A DNA stretch of 64,000 bases from DASQZK01 sp963764345. GTDB lineage: Bacteria > Bacteroidota > Bacteroidia > Bacteroidales > GCA-2748055. The DNA lies in NCBI GenBank assembly GCA_963764345.1, contig CAVXSF010000018.1, forward strand, positions 124,001-188,000. Direction: 5' to 3'. The stretch's first letter is position 1, and each line of letters starts with the position of its first letter. Below, in pieces: positions 53,936 through 62,814 of this stretch. A program made the translations under genes and the position numbers. The notes below the pieces were generated by a model. The model had not been told where the DNA came from and did no database searches. It was given only the letters and a program-made list of their open reading frames with translations.

Positions 53936-55574
53936 ATGAATAATAATCATTTAATTATTTCAATAACCTTATATCCTACTCTGTTTCAAGCTTTCCGCCC
54001 AGGATCCAATCCAGAGTCAGAAAGCCGGATGGCTCTCCCTTGCGGAAGCCGTCAAACCGGAACTGGTCACGGTTGAAAGAAGGCCGGAAGCAATTGTCTC
54101 AGTTTCCAGGGATGATTCTGCATTCCAGGGATTCAGGGCAGATTTTAAAGAGCGTACGGATAGCTTCTATACCACATCCATGAAGCAACATTCAGGGGTG
54201 ATATTTGATTTTGGTGAGCATCTGACTGGCTTTGTAACGTTCAAAGTTGAAGACCTTGGACGGGTAACCGATGCACCGCTCAGGCTGAAATTTACCTTTG
54301 CAGAAGTTCCGTCAGCGGTTGTTGTTCCGTTTGATCCGTATACAGGTGTCCTTAGCAGGGCATGGTTACAGGATGAGATCGTTACGATTAATGAAGTGCC
54401 GGCATTATTAACCATTCCGAGACGGGTCGCATTCCGCTATATGAGAATTGACGTGCTGGGCAGTTCAATATACTCTGATTTTAAGCTGACCGATATTTAC
54501 GTGAAGGCAACGACCTCTGCAAAAACACAGAATGCATCACTCGCACCGGAAACTCCCGATATAGTTAAGAAAATTTATACAGTCGGACTGAATACACTCA
54601 AAGAATGCATGCAAACGGTTTATGAAGACGGACCGAAACGTGACAGGAGACTTTGGGTAGGGGATTTATACCTGGAATCGCTGGCAAACCGGTATTCGTT
54701 TAAAAATGACAGTCTGACCAGGCGTTGTCTGTATTTACTTGCCGGATTGAGCGATCAGAATGGCTATGTTCCTTCAAATGTGTTTGAACGTCCTGAACCA
54801 CATCCGCAGGATAATCCGCACCTTGATTATTCACTCATCTATAATGTTGTTTTGAAAGAATACCTGGAAGAAACGGGGGATAAAAAAACGGCCGGTGATC
54901 TGTGGCCTGTGGCTAAGGAACAAATCACAATTCCCATAAAATACCTGGGACAGGACGGGATGATGGATTATGAACGTGCCGGCAAAGAGTGGAGACTGTT
55001 TTTTGACTGGAATGAGAATTTGGATAAGCAGGCTTGTCTACAGGGCTGTGTCATCTGGGCGTTTAAAAACACCTGGGAACTGGCAAAGGAGCTGGGTAAA
55101 GAAAGCGAAGTTTCCGAATTGCCTGCATTAATCAGCAAAATGACCAGGGCTGCACATCAAAATCTTTACGACAAGAAACAAGGTGTTTTTATTAGCGGGA
55201 ATAAAAAACAAGTATCTTATGCCTCCCAGGCATGGATGGTATTGAGCGGCGTCGCGTCTAAAAAAGAAGGTGCTGAAGCTTTCAGAAATATCCTGCGCAG
55301 GACAGATGTGGTTTATCCGGGTGCCCCCTATTTATATTACTATGTCGTTGAGGCCATGATCAGGTCAGGACTGGAACAGGAAGCTAAAAGCGTTCTGACT
55401 ACCTACTGGGGAGGAATGGTGAAGAAAGGTGCAGACACTTTCTGGGAAGTTTATGATCCGGCTAATGATTTTGTTTCTCCTTATAATGATTATTTAGTCA
55501 ACAGTTATTGTCACGCATGGAGCTGCACACCGGTTTATTTCATAAAAAGATATCCCGCTATATTCCAGAAATAA
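53936..55574 (+). CDS. secreted alpha-L-rhamnosidase-like (six-hairpin) glycosidase, one 5' frameshift
   Basis: From 53971 on the frame is continuous: LSAQDPIQSQKAGWLSLAEA, then FDFGEHLTGFVTFKV and the six-hairpin catalytic domain with YEDGPKRDRRLWVGDLYLES, GYVPSNVF and FDWNENLDKQ, ending at TAA. The ATG at 53936 begins a signal peptide (MNNNHLIISIT) in another frame, and one extra base near 53967-53970 separates the two. A shorter start at 54180 would remove the signal and part of the beta domain. The protein of about 545 residues resembles GH78-type alpha-L-rhamnosidases; its exact substrate is not proven. Confidence 0.8.
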
Positions 55575-55757
55575 AGAATTTCACAAGTTGCCAAATGAAA
55601 ATCAAATAAAGGAAATATGGTCGGGTCAGCTGGCCCTCTCACAGCATATTGACTTCACCGCCCAACTATGATCTGTTATTTTTATTAACTTAGTTGAGCT
55701 GAAAAGTCTGTCTAACCTTTATTACTGACAATTATTGTACAAAAGGCAGGCATCATC

Positions 55758-56225
55758 ATGCGGGATAAACGATTTATAACGGAACATCGCGGCGGACTGC
55801 TGAAAAAGGAACAACACCGGCAATTGATGCGGTGGGCCTGTGCTTGTGTGGAACATGTATTTCCACTGTTGCCGGATAAACCGGATCGCAGGCTGGAGGA
55901 AGCGTTACGTGCCGGAAGAGGTTGGGAGCGGGGAGAGGCTTCGGTTGGTGAGGCGAGGAATGCTTCAGTGGAAGCCATCGCCCTGGCAAATGAATCTGCT
56001 GACGGGATCTCAGAAGCGATAGCGCGCGCTGCCGGCCATGCAGTGGCAACGGCCCACATGGCCGACCATGCAGTGGTTGCTGCACTTTATGCTCTGAAAG
56101 CCGCGAAAAATGCTGGTAATTCAATCGATGCCGAGAGAAACTGGCAGAATGAACAACTGCCGGCGGAGGTCAGAGAGCTGGTTTTTGCCATCATGCCTGA
56201 GAAGTTAAAAGGTTTGAAACTATAA
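55758..56225 (+). CDS. Imm5-like putative immunity protein
   Basis: The 155-residue all-helical protein contains RWACACVEHVFPLL near residue 25, ALRAGRGWERGEASVGEAR near 49 and AAGHAVATAHMADHAVVAA near 91. This Ala/His-rich pattern matches the Imm5 family, found both as an immunity protein of polymorphic toxins and as a stand-alone protein. No toxin is adjacent; RHS tips begin 2.5 kb further on. The assignment is from pattern memory. Confidence 0.6.
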   Translation: MRDKRFITEHRGGLLKKEQHRQLMRWACACVEHVFPLLPDKPDRRLEEALRAGRGWERGEASVGEARNASVEAIALANESADGISEAIARAAGHAVATAHMADHAVVAALYALKAAKNAGNSIDAERNWQNEQLPAEVRELVFAIMPEKLKGLKL

Positions 56226-56480
56226 GAAAACAGCAGGGTAAAGACTTGTGGTGAACAGTTCTTAGCAGTACTTTAGACAACCATATCGACCATCTCCGGT
56301 AATTTATTGGTGTGGCCCGATTTTCCGATATTAAACTGAACGGGAAAATGACAGGGAACGCGTTTTGAACGGAACAGGTAGGTATCCCGGAGCCGTCTGA
56401 AGGGCTGCAGGATAATGACAAACATCATGAATCAAAAAATACGTTAAATGAAATCCATCCGATTGATGACAACACAACCT

Positions 56481-56599
56481 ATCCGCCTGAGCCTGCGAGC
56501 TCAGCGGACCTAAAGTGACTTTATACTAATCGATCATATGCGGTTATCCCACACGAGCGGGATAAGCTATTCTACCTTTAAAATTTAAATTATTATAGA
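56481..56599 (+). repeat. 120-bp hairpin-rich intergenic repeat, copy 2
   Basis: This copy ends exactly at the ATG of the nitrilase gene and aligns with the reverse complement of 37889-38009. It contains TTATCCC (56544-56550) pairing with GGGATAA (56559-56565) and a CTGAGC/GCTCAG stem near its 5' end. Near the ATG it reads CTACCTTTAAAAT, close to the -7 consensus, so the repeat may bring a promoter. The rest of the gap 56226-56480 shows no gene. Confidence 0.7.
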
Positions 56600-58261
56600 A
56601 TGAAAAATCTATCCATCCACCTGGCGATCTTCATCCAGGTATGTTTTCTGACGTTGACTGTCGCTTCTGCACAGGATGATTTTGTATTTATCGATCTCTC
56701 CCGCCAGGTCAACCGGGGTTTCACCGACAGCATCGCTGGCGACGCCAAAGGCGGGTGGGCAGACTTCGGCGAGAAGTCCTGTATCACCTCAATTCCGTTT
56801 GGGAAACAGGTCTTCCAGGATAGGACAATTCCTTTTATGATCATCGATCCGGCCAAAAACAATAGTAAATCCGTGATCGTACTCAGTGGTCCACACCGAG
56901 AAAGCACCTTCCCTGTTGAGTCAGGGAAAATTCAGATCGGGAAGAAGCTTTCCGCTTTGTTTTTTCTTCACACAGCGATGTACGTTAAGGAAGGCGATTT
57001 GGTGGACTACCGCATACACTACAAGGATAATTCAGAAACCGTGTTTCATTGCGTTAAGGGTTCGGAAATTGCAGACTGGTGGGACCCGGATGAATTCATG
57101 ACCGGCTGTATGCGTACTTACCAGGAAAAGAAGTTATGGCTGATCAACACACCGTGGAAGAATCCGTATCCGGATAAGACCATTCAATGGCTTCGTATGG
57201 AATCTACGGGAAATGCGATCCCTGTCCTGGTGGCTATCACGGGATCAGGCAGTGTTGCACCATTTGATGCCATGCTCCGGGAAATTTCTGGAAGGATAGA
57301 ATCCTACAAAAATTCAAAACTAACAGTTGCCTTTCTGCAAGCCAAATCATTGCCCGATATTGGGATGAATTTGGAAAAAGGGGATGCACTATGCAGGAAG
57401 GCAAAGACTATGGGCGCCGACATTGCTCTCTTCCCTGAGATGTATAGCATCGGTTATAACAGTATTGACTTTGACCAGCCTGATGCTATCAAAAGGTGGA
57501 ACGCCCGGGCATTATCGCAGGATAGTGAATTCGTAAAGCATTTTAAAGACCTGGCCAAAGAGCTGAACATGGCCATTGTGGTCACCTATCTTGAACACCG
57601 TGAAGGTGAAAGATTGCCGCGAAATTCCGCTTCCCTGATAGATCGTCATGGGAATATTGTGATGACCTATTCGAAAGTCCATACTTTGGATTTTTTCAAT
57701 TTCGAAAATGCAATGACCCCGGGCGATGATTTTTATGTGACGGACCTGGATACGAAGGCCGGCGATGTGAAGGTGGGTATGATGATCTGTTACGACCGTG
57801 AATTCCCGGAGAGTGCCAGGGTCCTGATGCTGAAAGGGGCAGAGATCATCCTGACGCCCAATGCCTGCGGGCTGGACGATCTCCGGATTAATGAGTTTCA
57901 GACGCGGGCTTTTGAAAATGCCCTTGTTACCGCTATGACAAATTATGCAAGTGATGAAGGCGTTCCCGGTTACAATGGTAAATCCTGCATGTTTTCGGCT
58001 GATGGCACAAAGATTAAGGTTTGTGAAGAGGGGGAAGGCGTTTATACAGCCAGTTTCAACCTTCACGACATCAGGAAATACCGTGAAGAAACCGTCTGGG
58101 GCAATGCATTCCGCAGACCTCAGAAATACGGGATCATCGTCTCCCCGGCAGTAGGTGATCCGTGGGAGAGGGAAGACAGCTTCGGGAAGGTTTTTGAAAG
58201 GCTGAAGGAGGGAAAGGTGAAAGGTGAAAGGCGAAAGGTGAAAGGCGAAAGGCGAAAGTGA
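56600..58261 (+). CDS. secreted carbon-nitrogen hydrolase (nitrilase superfamily)
   Basis: The 553-residue protein has a signal peptide (MKNLSIHLAIFIQVCFLTLT), an N-terminal beta-rich region to about residue 230 and a nitrilase domain after it. The catalytic triad is visible: Glu in ALFPEMYSIGYN near 279, Lys in TYSKVHTLDFF near 356 and Cys in MMICYDREFPESARV near 395. The family hydrolyses nitriles or amides; the substrate is unknown. The C-terminal tail (KGERRKVKGERRK) is encoded by a heptamer repeat and is probably not part of the fold. Confidence 0.88.
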   Translation: MKNLSIHLAIFIQVCFLTLTVASAQDDFVFIDLSRQVNRGFTDSIAGDAKGGWADFGEKSCITSIPFGKQVFQDRTIPFMIIDPAKNNSKSVIVLSGPHRESTFPVESGKIQIGKKLSALFFLHTAMYVKEGDLVDYRIHYKDNSETVFHCVKGSEIADWWDPDEFMTGCMRTYQEKKLWLINTPWKNPYPDKTIQWLRMESTGNAIPVLVAITGSGSVAPFDAMLREISGRIESYKNSKLTVAFLQAKSLPDIGMNLEKGDALCRKAKTMGADIALFPEMYSIGYNSIDFDQPDAIKRWNARALSQDSEFVKHFKDLAKELNMAIVVTYLEHREGERLPRNSASLIDRHGNIVMTYSKVHTLDFFNFENAMTPGDDFYVTDLDTKAGDVKVGMMICYDREFPESARVLMLKGAEIILTPNACGLDDLRINEFQTRAFENALVTAMTNYASDEGVPGYNGKSCMFSADGTKIKVCEEGEGVYTASFNLHDIRKYREETVWGNAFRRPQKYGIIVSPAVGDPWEREDSFGKVFERLKEGKVKGERRKVKGERRK

Positions 58262-58304
58262 GGGATTGAGTTAGGAGGTTAGAGATTAGAGATTAGAGAT
58301 TAGG
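58212..58304. repeat. heptamer tandem repeats at the 3' end of the nitrilase gene
   Basis: Six to seven units of GAAAGGY (58212-58258) run through the last codons, followed by TTAGAGA-type heptamers (58279-58303). A unit of 7 is not a multiple of 3, so a change in copy number would shift the reading frame of the tail. Confidence 0.75.
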
Positions 58305-58310
58305 GAGCCC

Positions 58311-58568
58311 ATGTGGCCTAAAAGTATAGATTACGAGTATGATGCATCGGGAAGAGTAAAAAAAATCATCTATCAAAAAAACACCTTTTCGGAACGGTTC
58401 GATCACGAATATATTTATGATCCCGACGGCAGGTTATATTCTGTTTATACCGAGGAATACTATGATCAGGGAACGTTAAAGGATCAACAACTTCAGGCCA
58501 AATATTTTTACTATAAACACGGACTGCAAAACGCCCTCCAATGCTTCAGCAACGGAGGGTTTTTTTAG
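58311..58568 (+). pseudogene. truncated RHS/YD-repeat fragment
   Basis: The 85-residue frame begins inside an RHS protein: IDYEYDASGRVKKIIYQ and YIYDPDGRLYSVYTEEYYD are YD-type repeats, and AKYFYYKHG is the usual continuation. At KHG it is cut by the junction with the repeat that starts at 58538 and ends in LQNALQCFSNGGFF. The 5' side is bounded by the heptamer repeats. It is the remains of an RHS gene body left of the cassette array. Confidence 0.75.
58534..58566 (+). terminator. terminator-like hairpin at the left edge of the cassette repeat
   Basis: CCCTCC and GGAGGG, with an inner TGCT/AGCA pairing, are followed by seven T. The same loop and right arm occur at 62298-62330, but there the left arm differs, so the repeat boundary runs through this hairpin. 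Confidence 0.7.
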
Positions 58569-58770
58569 GGGAATCTCTATAGGTATCCCGATCACCTCCA
58601 TTCCCCCGGAAATCCTTTCTTGTGCATTTCTTCGAATAGCAGTTCGTCTTCCCTGCTTTTCACCCCCGGACTCCAACATAAATTCCGTTTTCATCCAAAA
58701 TTCCTCACCACACCACGCTGATTTTTTACTCTTTTTTCCATTAACGGGTGAAGCTTTACCGGATATTTGC
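58538..58770. repeat. cassette-flanking repeat, copy 1
   Basis: Nearly identical to 62298-62525, starting at CCAATGCTTCAGCAACGGAG. The left boundary is sharp and the right one fades out. Beyond it (58771-59079) only scattered similarity to the second unit remains, for example GGGTAGTTAAAGAATTTC, and no gene is visible. A minus-strand frame starting MKTEFMLESGGEKQG is conserved in both copies but looks like part of the repeat. Confidence 0.85.
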
Positions 58771-59079
58771 CCCGGAGTGATTACTAAATGCTAAGCAATA
58801 CAAGGTGTGAGATAAAGAAGGCATTCGTATTGTAAGGTGCCAATCCGGGTAATTCTGACCATCGGGTAGTTAAAGAATTTCGACCTGGGGCATGGGCGCT
58901 ATCTGGCAGGGCATAAGCATGATAAGCAGTAGCGGAGCGGTACCAGCATAATAACATGGATAAGTTGCAGGGGGTTTGCGAAAGCTACATCCATTGACAT
59001 TAAAGACTTACAATGAATAAATTTATATTTGAACCTAAATAATTTGTCCATGCACAGAGGATACAAATAAAATTATTTT

Positions 59080-59608
59080 CCGGACGAGATGATATCGGTA
59101 AAATATATCTGGTCAGAAAAGAAGTACGTAATGCTGGACAGGGATCTTGCAGACCGTTATGCATGTAAAACGATCCGTCTAGACGAACAAGTAAAACGAA
59201 ACATAGGATAAGTTTCCCGGTTAATTTTATGTTCCAATTGACAGTGCAGAATACGCAGAGATGAAGGATCGCAAAATGTGATACCTTCCAGCGACAGGCA
59301 GCATGGCAAATATTTGCCTTATGTCTTTACTGAACATGGGATATTGAGTTTTCCAGTGTTTTAAACAGTGAAAGAGCGATAAGGTAAATATTAATATTAT
59401 AGAAACTTTTGTCAAGATTCGTGAACTAATGTTCGTGCACAAAGATGTAATCCGGCAACTTGAACAAGTTCAGAATAGAGCTCACAGAACATGATAAAAG
59501 CTATTAATGATCTTTGAATACCTTAAACAACTGGAAAAATCCAGACAGGAAGCGACCGACCAAAAGAACCGCCCCAGGATAGGCTACAAACAAAACAAAA
59601 AGAATTAA
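59080..59608 (+). pseudogene. decayed ORF6N-domain gene
   Basis: This is a degenerate copy of the intact gene at 62815-63372. Matching pieces in several frames include VMLDRDLADRYA, VFTEHG, SSVLNSERAIR, FVKIRELM and the end RIGYKQNKKN. It is interrupted by many indels and stops, so real decay is more likely here than sequencing error. Its place between the flanking repeat and the RHS tip is the same as in the second unit. Confidence 0.8.
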
Positions 59609-59796
59609 ACACGACCCTCACCATCGGCACCTCCGTTCTTTTAAATGAACACCTCTTACTAATTGAATAAACCTGTGCATAAAAATGAAAACGCCGGAAA
59701 TCTTCAGATAGAAGGATCTGGTGAATGTCTGTCGTCAAAAAACCTGTGGCATGTCATTAAATTTTATTAATTTTAATCTACTGAAGACATCATCCC

Positions 59797-59829
59797 AAAC
59801 CTGTCAGGTTTTGAAATCCTGACAGGTTT
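59797..59829. repeat. inverted repeat upstream of RHS tip 1
   Basis: AAACCTGTCAGG and CCTGACAGGTTT form a perfect 12-bp stem with a 9-base loop. An identical copy lies at 63563-63595 in front of RHS tip 3, each 21 bases upstream of an ATG. It could be a terminator for the ORF6N gene, a recombination site or a dispersed palindrome. Confidence 0.8.
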
Positions 59830-59850
59830 ACGTAAGATGGCCTGATCAAC

Positions 59851-60870
59851 ATGAAAAACCAAACGCCGGAATATAAGGATTTCATAATGGCCCATTTAAT
59901 TAATGTGCCGGCGATCCTAAAAGATGACTATGCCAGTGATAACGTCCTCTTCAGCTATGCCGATTATTATCCCGGCGGGTTTGAGATGCCTGACAGACAA
60001 AAGGGATCTACGTACAGGTTCGGGTACCAGGGACAGTTTGCAGAGAAAGACCAGGAGACTGGGTTTAATCAGTTTGAAGCCAGGGAGTATGATCCCAGGA
60101 TTTTGCGGTGGATGGTGACTGATCCGGCTGGGCAGTTTTGGTCTCCTTATGTGGGGATGGGGAATAATCCGATTAGTGGGGTGGATCCGGATGGGAGATT
60201 TTGGCAGGAATTTGGAAACTGGATAGGTAGCGGATTTAAAAAAGGAACATGGAAATCCGATGAAGCTTTAGCCTTTAATAAAGCTCACCCTGGATCAACC
60301 TGGCACGGGAAAAGAGCAAATGGCTATTATACATTTGATGATGTTTATACAGGCCATGTAGGCCCAGGATTTATTCCTGGGATAGGATGTAGTAAAAATT
60401 TTGGAGCAGTTAAGGATTTTGGAGCGCCATTTAGCTACTGGTATAATTCTCATTGGACAGGCAAGATTATTCCTGATGTACTTTTTATTGAAACAGGTGG
60501 TTCTTTTTCATACATTTTTGGTGGTGAAGCCGGAACCGGATTCGCATTACAGTTGAAAGGTAAAGAAGGAGTTCACTTTTATAGTTACACAAGAGGTGGA
60601 GCAACTGCTGGACTTGAAGGAGGAGTAGGTTTGAAAATAGGTTATGGCTCATATGACGGCGACTCAAGAAATTTTTCGATACATAAAAGTTTTGAGGGTT
60701 CTGGTACAGTGGGAGCGGACATAAGTCTTCCTGCAGCATCAATTGGCGGTTCTGTAAGTCGTTTGGATCCCAATGGAGGAGTATTACGTTCCTATTCTAT
60801 TGGTTCTGGAGCTAAGTTAGGGGCTAAAACTACGTTTTTTTCAGGGACTAAGTTAGTTAAAATATTATGA
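59851..60870 (+). CDS. orphan RHS C-terminal cassette 1 with unique tip
   Basis: The 339-residue protein begins MKNQTPEYKDFIMAHLINV, a degraded form of the RHS core (normally ...TDHLGNVRAI). The conserved end of the core follows: AILKDDYASDNVLFSYADYYPGG, YRFGYQGQFAEKD, REYDPRILRWMVTDPAGQ and GNNPISGVDPDGR to about residue 115. The tip of about 225 residues is Gly-rich with beta-type repeats (GGATAGLEGGVGLKIGYG) and resembles no toxin I can name. It lacks the RHS shell, so alone it cannot form an RHS cage. It may be a silent cassette. The next gene overlaps by 4 bases. Confidence 0.8.
   Translation: MKNQTPEYKDFIMAHLINVPAILKDDYASDNVLFSYADYYPGGFEMPDRQKGSTYRFGYQGQFAEKDQETGFNQFEAREYDPRILRWMVTDPAGQFWSPYVGMGNNPISGVDPDGRFWQEFGNWIGSGFKKGTWKSDEALAFNKAHPGSTWHGKRANGYYTFDDVYTGHVGPGFIPGIGCSKNFGAVKDFGAPFSYWYNSHWTGKIIPDVLFIETGGSFSYIFGGEAGTGFALQLKGKEGVHFYSYTRGGATAGLEGGVGLKIGYGSYDGDSRNFSIHKSFEGSGTVGADISLPAASIGGSVSRLDPNGGVLRSYSIGSGAKLGAKTTFFSGTKLVKIL
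59911..60170. repeat. 260-bp RHS-core repeat, copy 1 of 3
   Basis: Aligns without gaps with 61501-61760 and 63677-63936. It encodes the conserved core end from AILKDDYA to SPYVGMGNN. The similarity ends where the variable tips begin. Confidence 0.9.
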
Positions 60871-61401
60871 CAGATTATTGCACAGTGTTTCAATACGCTT
60901 TCGGGCAAACTAAAGTATTATACATTTTCCCCCTTTTTCTGATGTTTGTAATCGGGTTAGGGTTACGTTTTTTATTTAAAAGGATAGATATAAAAAAGTA
61001 TTCCTTTTTATTGAGTCAATTTTATTTATTTATATCTTACCTAATAATAGGAGTATCTGGGATTATGCTCATAGTGTTTATAGTAGGAATCCCTAAAATA
61101 TTGAAAGAAGAAAAAAATCTTAAGCAAATTATAAAAACCCAAAGTTATAAACAAGTTACTGGACAAGTTGAAAATTATAAAATTACAAGATCGGCAAATA
61201 CGGAGTATGAATCATTTTCAGTGGATTCGGTTCAGTTCAAATATTCTGATACGGTTTGAAATTGAAGGTTTCCATCAAACAGCCTTAAATGGAGGCCCAA
61301 TCGATCATAATGGACTACATGTAAGAGCGTACTACATTAATAGAGATAATATGAATGTTATATTAAAATTGGATATTGAATGTAAGGACTTGAAAAGATA
61401 A
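60867..61401 (+). CDS. membrane protein, candidate immunity partner of tip 1 (one frameshift)
   Basis: The gene overlaps the tip 1 stop by 4 bases (ATGA). It has two to three membrane helices (residues about 15-33 and 50-80) and a C-terminal domain. The frame breaks near 61256; the next frame continues FEIEGFHQTALNGGPIDHNGLHVRAYYIN to TAA at 61399-61401. That HGGPI-G-VR pattern after an N-terminal membrane part is a known layout of uncharacterised proteins. Position and coupling suggest immunity, but it may be unrelated. The whole gene is AT-rich compared with the core repeats. Confidence 0.55.
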
Positions 61402-62283
61402 ATGTGCTTAGGTTGCACCCGTCTGGGGACCACCTTAAAGGGTCCAGTCACAAAATCGGACTACCTCTATGAGCTTACCGATCATCTGGGCAATGTGAGG
61501 GCAATCCTAAAAGATGACTATGCCGGTGATAACGTCCTCTTCAGCTATGCCGATTATTATCCCGGCGGGTTTGAGATGCCTGACAGACAAAAGGGATCGA
61601 CGTACAGGTTCGGGTACCAGGGATAGTTTGCAGAGAAAGACCAGGAGACTGGGTTTAATCAGTTTGAAGCCAGGGAGTATGATCCCAGGATTTTGCGGTG
61701 GATGGTGACTGATCCGGCGGGGCAACATTGGTCTCCTTATATAGCTATGGGGAACAATATTATAAATAGAATCGACATTGATGGAGAAAGGGATTGGCCA
61801 CGATTCTTTAAAGCAAGAAGAAATGCTAAAGCGAATGAGAATTACAATTTAACTGGTAACATTATTCCTGAAGTACAAATAACAACCCAGAATAAAACCG
61901 GATGGGCAAGATTTAAAAATCTCATGAAAACAAATTGCTGGATTGATTGGAATGTAACATCCTCATTTAGCGATATAAAATTTACTAATACGTTTGAAAC
62001 GAAAAATTATTTCCCCAATATTTTAGGAAATACGACGATTACTAATTTCACACAATCAAAACCAAGTGGAAATGGGATGCAACATATTGATTATGTTAAC
62101 AAACACGTGGAATATTCTACAGACTTGTCATTTGCGGTTGGTTCGGTTGATATAGGATCTAAAGGAGTTACAACAAGCATAGGTATAAGAAATAGTGTCA
62201 TTTTAGGAGTGACAAAAGATGGGATAACCGTTGGGTGGTCTACTAAAAGAAATAATAAACTCCATGGAACAAGATGCAGTTAG
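61402..62283 (+). pseudogene. RHS C-terminal cassette 2 with in-frame TAG and a different tip
   Basis: The core end starts earlier than in cassettes 1 and 3 (SDYLYELTDHLGNVRAILKDD), so this copy keeps more of the original RHS core. Codon 75 is TAG (61624-61626) where the other copies have CAG. After the core (REYDPRILRWMVTDPAGQHWS) comes a tip of about 165 residues (GNNIINRIDIDGERDW onwards) unrelated to tip 1, with no recognisable catalytic motif. It ends just before the second flanking repeat. Confidence 0.75.
61501..61760. repeat. 260-bp RHS-core repeat, copy 2 of 3
   Basis: Gap-free alignment with 59911-60170 and 63677-63936. It differs by a few substitutions, including the C-to-T change that creates the TAG at 61624. 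Confidence 0.9.
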
Positions 62284-62297
62284 CCGAAGGCTTACCG

Positions 62298-62525
62298 CCA
62301 ATGCTTCAGCAACGGAGGGGGTTTTTTTAGGGAAATCTCTATGAAGTATCCCGATCACCTCCATTCCTCCGGAAATCCTTTCTTGTGCATTTCTTCGAAT
62401 AGCAGTTCGTCTTCCCTGCTTTTCACCCCCGGACTCCAACATAAATTCCGTTTTCATCCAAAATTCCTAAACACCCCACGCTGATTTTTTCCTTTTTTCC
62501 CCATTAACAGGTAAAGCTTTATAAA
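62298..62525. repeat. cassette-flanking repeat, copy 2
   Basis: Nearly identical to 58538-58770 and 3760 bases downstream of it. It begins 14 bases after the stop of cassette 2, within the loop of the terminator-like hairpin. Confidence 0.85.
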
Positions 62526-62724
62526 ACACCCAGGTAGCACAGTGCAAATCCGGGTAATGCAGAACAATGGGTAGTTAAAGAATTTCACACTGAGGCAGGT
62601 GCGGTTTTTGACAGGGCATAAATATGTAAGCAGTACGGTGCGGTACCAATTGAATAACCTGGATATTTTGCAGAGAAGATTAGAAAAGCTGCATCCATTA
62701 AATAAACATCTTTAAATCAAGATC

Positions 62725-62765
62725 ATATATTTTGGAGGTCACAATTTGTAACCTCCAAAATATAT
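62725..62765. repeat. 15-bp perfect inverted repeat upstream of the ORF6N gene
   Basis: ATATATTTTGGAGGT (62725-62739) and its exact complement ACCTCCAAAATATAT (62751-62765) flank an 11-base loop that itself contains ACAA-T-TTGT. It lies 49 bases before the ORF6N ATG and is absent from the decayed unit 1. It could be an operator for the ORF6N protein, a terminator or a mobile-element end. Confidence 0.7.
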
Positions 62766-62814
62766 CAAGTTGACGGAATATGAAATTTTAGTTTTATAAA
62801 AAACTTTTACACTT

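Noticed and set aside
58476..58694. Minus-strand frame starting MKTEFMLESGG, conserved in both flanking repeats
   Set aside because: Its conservation follows from the repeat itself, and the frame has different ends in the two copies with no promoter box.
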